A DNA stretch of 8,795 nt from positions 1 to 8,795 of the forward strand of contig JAUVAJ010000049.1 in NCBI GenBank assembly GCA_030591795.1, in the 5' to 3' direction. A model generated the notes under the pieces. That model saw only the letters and a list, made by a program, of their open reading frames with translations, was not told the origin of the DNA and ran no database searches. The position numbers and the translations under genes were made by a program. The stretch's first letter is position 1. Every line of letters begins with the position of its first letter. This document shows positions 7,301 to 8,795 of this stretch, piece by piece. Source of the stretch: Desulfuromonadales bacterium (lineage in GTDB: Bacteria; Desulfobacterota; Desulfuromonadia; Desulfuromonadales; UBA2294).

Positions 7301-8795
7301 CGGAATCGATTTCAATACCGCTTTCACCGAGGATGGCCCGGCGGTACTGATTGCCGATGTCGACGCGACGCTCGGTAATGTCACCGACCTGACGGCACTC
7401 GACATCACTATCACCAACCAACTCGATGGAGTTCTGGAAACACTCGCCGCCGACACCACCGGCACCAGCATCACCGCCCTGTACAACAGCGGCACAGGCA
7501 TCCTCAGCCTGACCGGTCTGGATAGCGTCGCCAACTACCAACAGGTGCTGCGTACGATCACTTACAGCAACAGCTCGCAGGCACCCGACACTACCGATCG
7601 CGCGATCACGTTTGTCATCTGGCTCAACGCCAGCGACAGCAACGTCGCCACCACCACGGTCTCTATCAACGGCACTAACGATGCGCCGGTGATCAACACG
7701 GCCTCCCTGACTCTGAGCGAGGGGCAGACCGTCACCCTGAGTGGCGCCAACTTCGGCATCACCGATCCGGACGATACCACTTTCACCTATACGGTGAGCG
7801 GTATCAGTGGCGGCTACTTCCAGCTGACCAGTAACGTCGGCACCCCGATCACCGGCTTCACCAGTACCGATTTGAGCGGGAACCTGGTGCAGTTTGTCGA
7901 TAATGGCGATGAGATCGCCCCGGCCTTCAGTGTCACCGTCAATGATGGCGACGCTGACTCTAATACTCTGGCAGCGGCAATCACCTATACCGCAGTCAAC
8001 GATGCGCCGACCGCAACGAATCTATCTGCCGCAGAAACCTATGTTGAGGATACCGCGCTGAACCTGACCGCTATCGTGGTCAGTGATATCGATAGTGCTA
8101 CCTTAATGGTGACATTAACTTTATCAGATATTGCTGCCGGCAGCTTGAACGTAGCAACCTCTGGCCTGGTCACCTCTACCTTTGCTGGCGGCGTATGGAC
8201 TGCTTTTGGTGCTATTGCTGATGTCAACACACTGCTGTCCGGTGTCACCTTTACCCCGACGCTCAACTACAACAGCAACTTCAGCATCGCAACTCGTGTT
8301 AATGACGGAGCCGCATCGAGCACCGGCACCAAGGTGATGACGGGCACGGCAGTCAATGATGCCCCCGTTATTGCTGATGCTGGTGCAACCTTAGTATTTC
8401 AAGAGGGCGATGGCGCAACAGTAATCGATGCAACTTTAACCCTTACAGACGTAGACGATACTCTCCTTGAAGGTGCAACCATCCAAATAACCGGTGGTTT
8501 GGTTAATACCGAAGATATTTTATCCTTTGTAGATCAAAATGGCATAACGGGCACCGTTACTACAGCCACAGGCTTAATGACTTTAAGTGGTACAGCCACT
8601 AAAGCCGAATATGAAACCGCCCTTGAAAGTATTACCTATAATAACACCAGTGAAAGCCCCAACGAGGGCAACCGTACTGTTACCTGGCACGTTAACGATG
8701 GTGACACTGACGATGCTTCAACCCAAACCAGCACCATAACCGTTGAGGCAATCAATGATGATCCAACTCACGCAGGTTTGCCAACGGATATAACG
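4383..8795 (+). CDS. Giant multidomain surface/secreted protein: LEPR-XLL-like tag, DUF4347, cadherin/VCBS-like, PKD-like and NHL-propeller domains; 3' end outside window
   Basis: An uninterrupted reading frame of 1471 codons runs off the window with no stop; I read it through by hand without finding a frameshift. Order: LEPR-XLL-like motif (residues 18-27), acidic linker, DUF4347 (about 67-238), a cadherin-like domain (241-360), two VCBS-like domains (361-467, 468-598), a PKD-like domain (599-680), a six-bladed NHL-like propeller (681-952), then cadherin-like domains (953-1102, 1103-1209, 1210-1328, 1329-1461) and the start of another. Domains end in the typical NDAP-type linker. Acidic D-x-D pairs such as TDVDTNED and TDPDD suggest calcium binding. 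There is no hydrophobic signal peptide: residues 1-40 are charged and polar. No RTX GGxGxD repeats occur in the visible part. By domain content it is an adhesin or matrix-type extracellular protein (inference). It is last in the visible operon and is the likely cargo of the proteins encoded upstream. Base composition changes along the gene, which suggests mosaic assembly. Confidence 0.93.
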   Translation, partial: MARKLAKKTPEILRYEELEQRVLFSADAMPGLDSFASAEQVLVQNVDEEVQTDTTNINDPAVQIEDVRHELVFVNEDVTDYQQLIDDLQQQDNHLNIEVVILAADQSGIDQVTETLAQRDYLDAIHIISHGRDGAFALGSDWLDKDNLEANSGAISSWGDALNADADILLYGCNIAADTSGQTLTNTLADLTGADVAASDDLTGHEDLGGDWQLEYQSGNIEATVAVDTDLQQAYRSTLDTTAVDDSYSVGEDSDLSVVANGVMANDNLPDQAITVTTLNGSTPAVDQVDFALPSGALLTLNNDGSFVYKTAGAFNHLGTGIGGGPTTATDTFTYTASSATGPSSADATVTVTITGVNDAASIGGNDTGSVTEDVGEVGGFISVADSLTITDVDTNEDSFQAGTVNGSYGNLIIDTVGDWTYSATNAQAAIQQLAAGDSLIDNLTVHALDGTTHVVTITINGSNDAPTISDVGNIVFLEAIDATAQDLSASGTVSFDDIDTTDVVDISAAVTTSAVWSGGSIGGALQTQLEAGFSASVIDAAAPGSTAWDYTVNNADLDFLAAGETITLTFTITATDSSAATATDTVLITINGVDEAPLVLSTTGDATTRDGETYTLNLNSNQAVDGWIINWGDGSIETIVGEPASVDHVYANLGQSYNITTAVYDGGGTYLQNELLVASRASNALYRYEETTGNFLQEIGTLQNLDYAADVTVGPDGLIYVSGYTSNNILRYNATTGNFVDEFVAPGLGTLNGAFGLAFGPDGNLYVASHSGDEVFRFNGTTGAFIDIFVTLGDNGTLDGPTGMAFGPDGDLYVVGYYSHAVHRYDGDTGASLGTFVTASSGGLSFPEELVFGPDGNLYVSSTGNDNVLRFNGSTGAFMDEYVSSSSGGLDTATGLTFGPDGNLYVGSWNTDSVKRYEGPDSATPGAYIDDYASGGGLENTVYITFIPSQQVKVIDPTPAIDLDFNNDSGSTGIDFNTAFTEDGPAVLIADVDATLGNVTDLTALDITITNQLDGVLETLAADTTGTSITALYNSGTGILSLTGLDSVANYQQVLRTITYSNSSQAPDTTDRAITFVIWLNASDSNVATTTVSINGTNDAPVINTASLTLSEGQTVTLSGANFGITDPDDTTFTYTVSGISGGYFQLTSNVGTPITGFTSTDLSGNLVQFVDNGDEIAPAFSVTVNDGDADSNTLAAAITYTAVNDAPTATNLSAAETYVEDTALNLTAIVVSDIDSATLMVTLTLSDIAAGSLNVATSGLVTSTFAGGVWTAFGAIADVNTLLSGVTFTPTLNYNSNFSIATRVNDGAASSTGTKVMTGTAVNDAPVIADAGATLVFQEGDGATVIDATLTLTDVDDTLLEGATIQITGGLVNTEDILSFVDQNGITGTVTTATGLMTLSGTATKAEYETALESITYNNTSESPNEGNRTVTWHVNDGDTDDASTQTSTITVEAINDDPTHAGLPTDIT
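4434..4463 (+). other. LEPR-XLL-like N-terminal motif of the giant protein
   Basis: Residues 18-27 read LEQRVLFSAD. This fits the LEPR-XLL signature (LEPR, variable residue, LL, often followed by S/D-A) found near the N-terminus of very large repetitive Gram-negative surface proteins, with Q for P and F for the last L. A basic stretch (RKLAKK) precedes it. Its function is not established as far as I know. A sorting, docking or cleavage signal used in place of a Sec signal peptide is an inference from position and context. Confidence 0.7.
4581..5099 (+). other. DUF4347 domain with caspase-like His/Cys pair
   Basis: Residues about 67-238. Recognisable family features are ELVFVNEDVTDYQQLIDDL at the start, VVILAADQSGIDQV, AIHIISHG, ILLYGCNIA, TGADVAASDDLTG and GGDWQLEYQ. 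His130 (nt 4770-4772, in SHG) and Cys173 (nt 4899-4901, in YGCN) sit where clan CD peptidases and CHAT domains carry their catalytic His and Cys, 43 residues apart. Proteolytic activity is an inference from the motif pattern. Confidence 0.8.
5103..6176 (+). other. Three cadherin/VCBS-like beta-sandwich domains
   Basis: Residues 241-360 are of the 'VDDSYSVGEDS...VMANDN' tandem type and end in GVNDA. Residues 361-467 are VCBS-like (ITDVDTNED, GDWTYSATNAQAAIQQL) and end in GSNDAP. Residues 468-598 are VCBS-like (GTVSFDDIDTTD, WDYTVNNADLDFLAAGE) and end in GVDEAP. These domains are common in large adhesins and type I-secreted proteins, where they form calcium-stiffened rods. Confidence 0.8.
6177..6422 (+). 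other. PKD-like domain
   Basis: Residues 599-680 contain WIINWGDGSIETI, then HVYANLGQSYNITTAVYDGGG. This is the WGDG...HxY...G.Y.I pattern of PKD beta-sandwich domains. It lies between the VCBS-like block and the propeller and may act as a spacer (inference). Confidence 0.7.
6423..7238 (+). repeat. Six tandem NHL-like beta-propeller repeats, about 46 residues each
   Basis: The repeat unit reads roughly 'x-V-x-R-F/Y-(N/D)-G-x-T-G-x-F-(I/V)-D-x-F-V ... FGPDGNLYV'. GPDG cores begin at nt 6525, 6663, 6804, 6942 and 7080, spaced 138, 141, 138 and 138 bases (46-47 codons). The sixth unit (SVKRYEGPD...ITFIPSQQVKV) has lost GPDG. Six units suit a closed six-bladed propeller of the NHL/SMP-30-like class, often a protein- or ligand-binding platform. 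The repeats are clear in protein and diverged in DNA, so this is not a recent duplication. Confidence 0.82.
7239..8795 (+). other. Second array of cadherin-like domains, open at the window end
   Basis: Residues 953-1102 (FTEDGPAVLIADVDATL...LRTITYSN...GTNDAP); 1103-1209, like the Cadherin_3/CSPG repeat (LTLSEGQTVTLSGANFGITDPDD...FVDNGDEIAPAFSVTVNDGD...AVNDAP); 1210-1328 (YVEDTALNLTAIVVSDID...FTPTLNYN...AVNDAP); 1329-1461 (VFQEGDGATVIDATLTLTDVDD...ESITYNN...AINDDP); then the first residues of a further domain (AGLPTDIT). The unequal lengths and sequences show diverged domains, not recent identical copies. Confidence 0.75.

Noticed and set aside
5384..8266. Several antisense open frames (for example 5720-6022, 6408-6854, 7211-7534, 8039-8266)
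   Set aside because: They are opposite a continuous, clearly homologous coding frame. Their low-complexity Ser/Thr/Val-rich translations are what the complement of Asp/Thr/Ala/Gly-rich cadherin-type codons gives.
4383..8795. RTX calcium-binding nonapeptides marking a type I-secreted protein
   Set aside because: No GGxGxDxxx repeats appear in the visible part. They could still occur beyond the window, so type I secretion is not excluded.

Overview
The window shows four co-directional (+ strand) genes packed like an operon. It covers almost all of the 8795 bases and is cut at both ends. The host is a diderm (Gram-negative) bacterium, because two of the products are HlyD/RND-type periplasmic adaptor proteins. 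Proteobacteria or Desulfobacterota is my guess, but nothing here fixes the taxon.

Layout: (1) 2-1504, the 3' part of a gene for a membrane protein that joins a site-2-protease (peptidase M50)-like core to a periplasmic HlyD/lipoyl-like domain. (2) 1497-3482, a short SecA-like ATPase of 661 residues. It keeps the two-lobed DEAD motor and preprotein-binding insertion but ends before the helical wing and C-terminal linker; its start overlaps the previous stop. (3) 3548-4378, a secreted periplasmic adaptor of the RND/HlyD membrane-fusion type. (4) 4383 to beyond the window end, a giant surface or secreted protein with at least 1471 codons and no stop. Gene 4 lacks a classical signal peptide. It starts with a LEPR-XLL-like motif and a DUF4347 domain carrying a caspase-like His/Cys pair. 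Cadherin/VCBS-like domains follow, then a PKD-like domain, a six-bladed NHL-like propeller, and more cadherin-like domains.

Together this looks like a dedicated export locus for one giant cargo: a private SecA-type motor, a membrane metalloprotease/adaptor fusion, a periplasmic adaptor, and the cargo itself with an unusual N-terminal tag. The gene families are recognisable. The idea that they form one secretion or processing machine is inference and is the main point worth testing. No RNA genes, insertion sequences, CRISPR arrays or clear terminators were seen.
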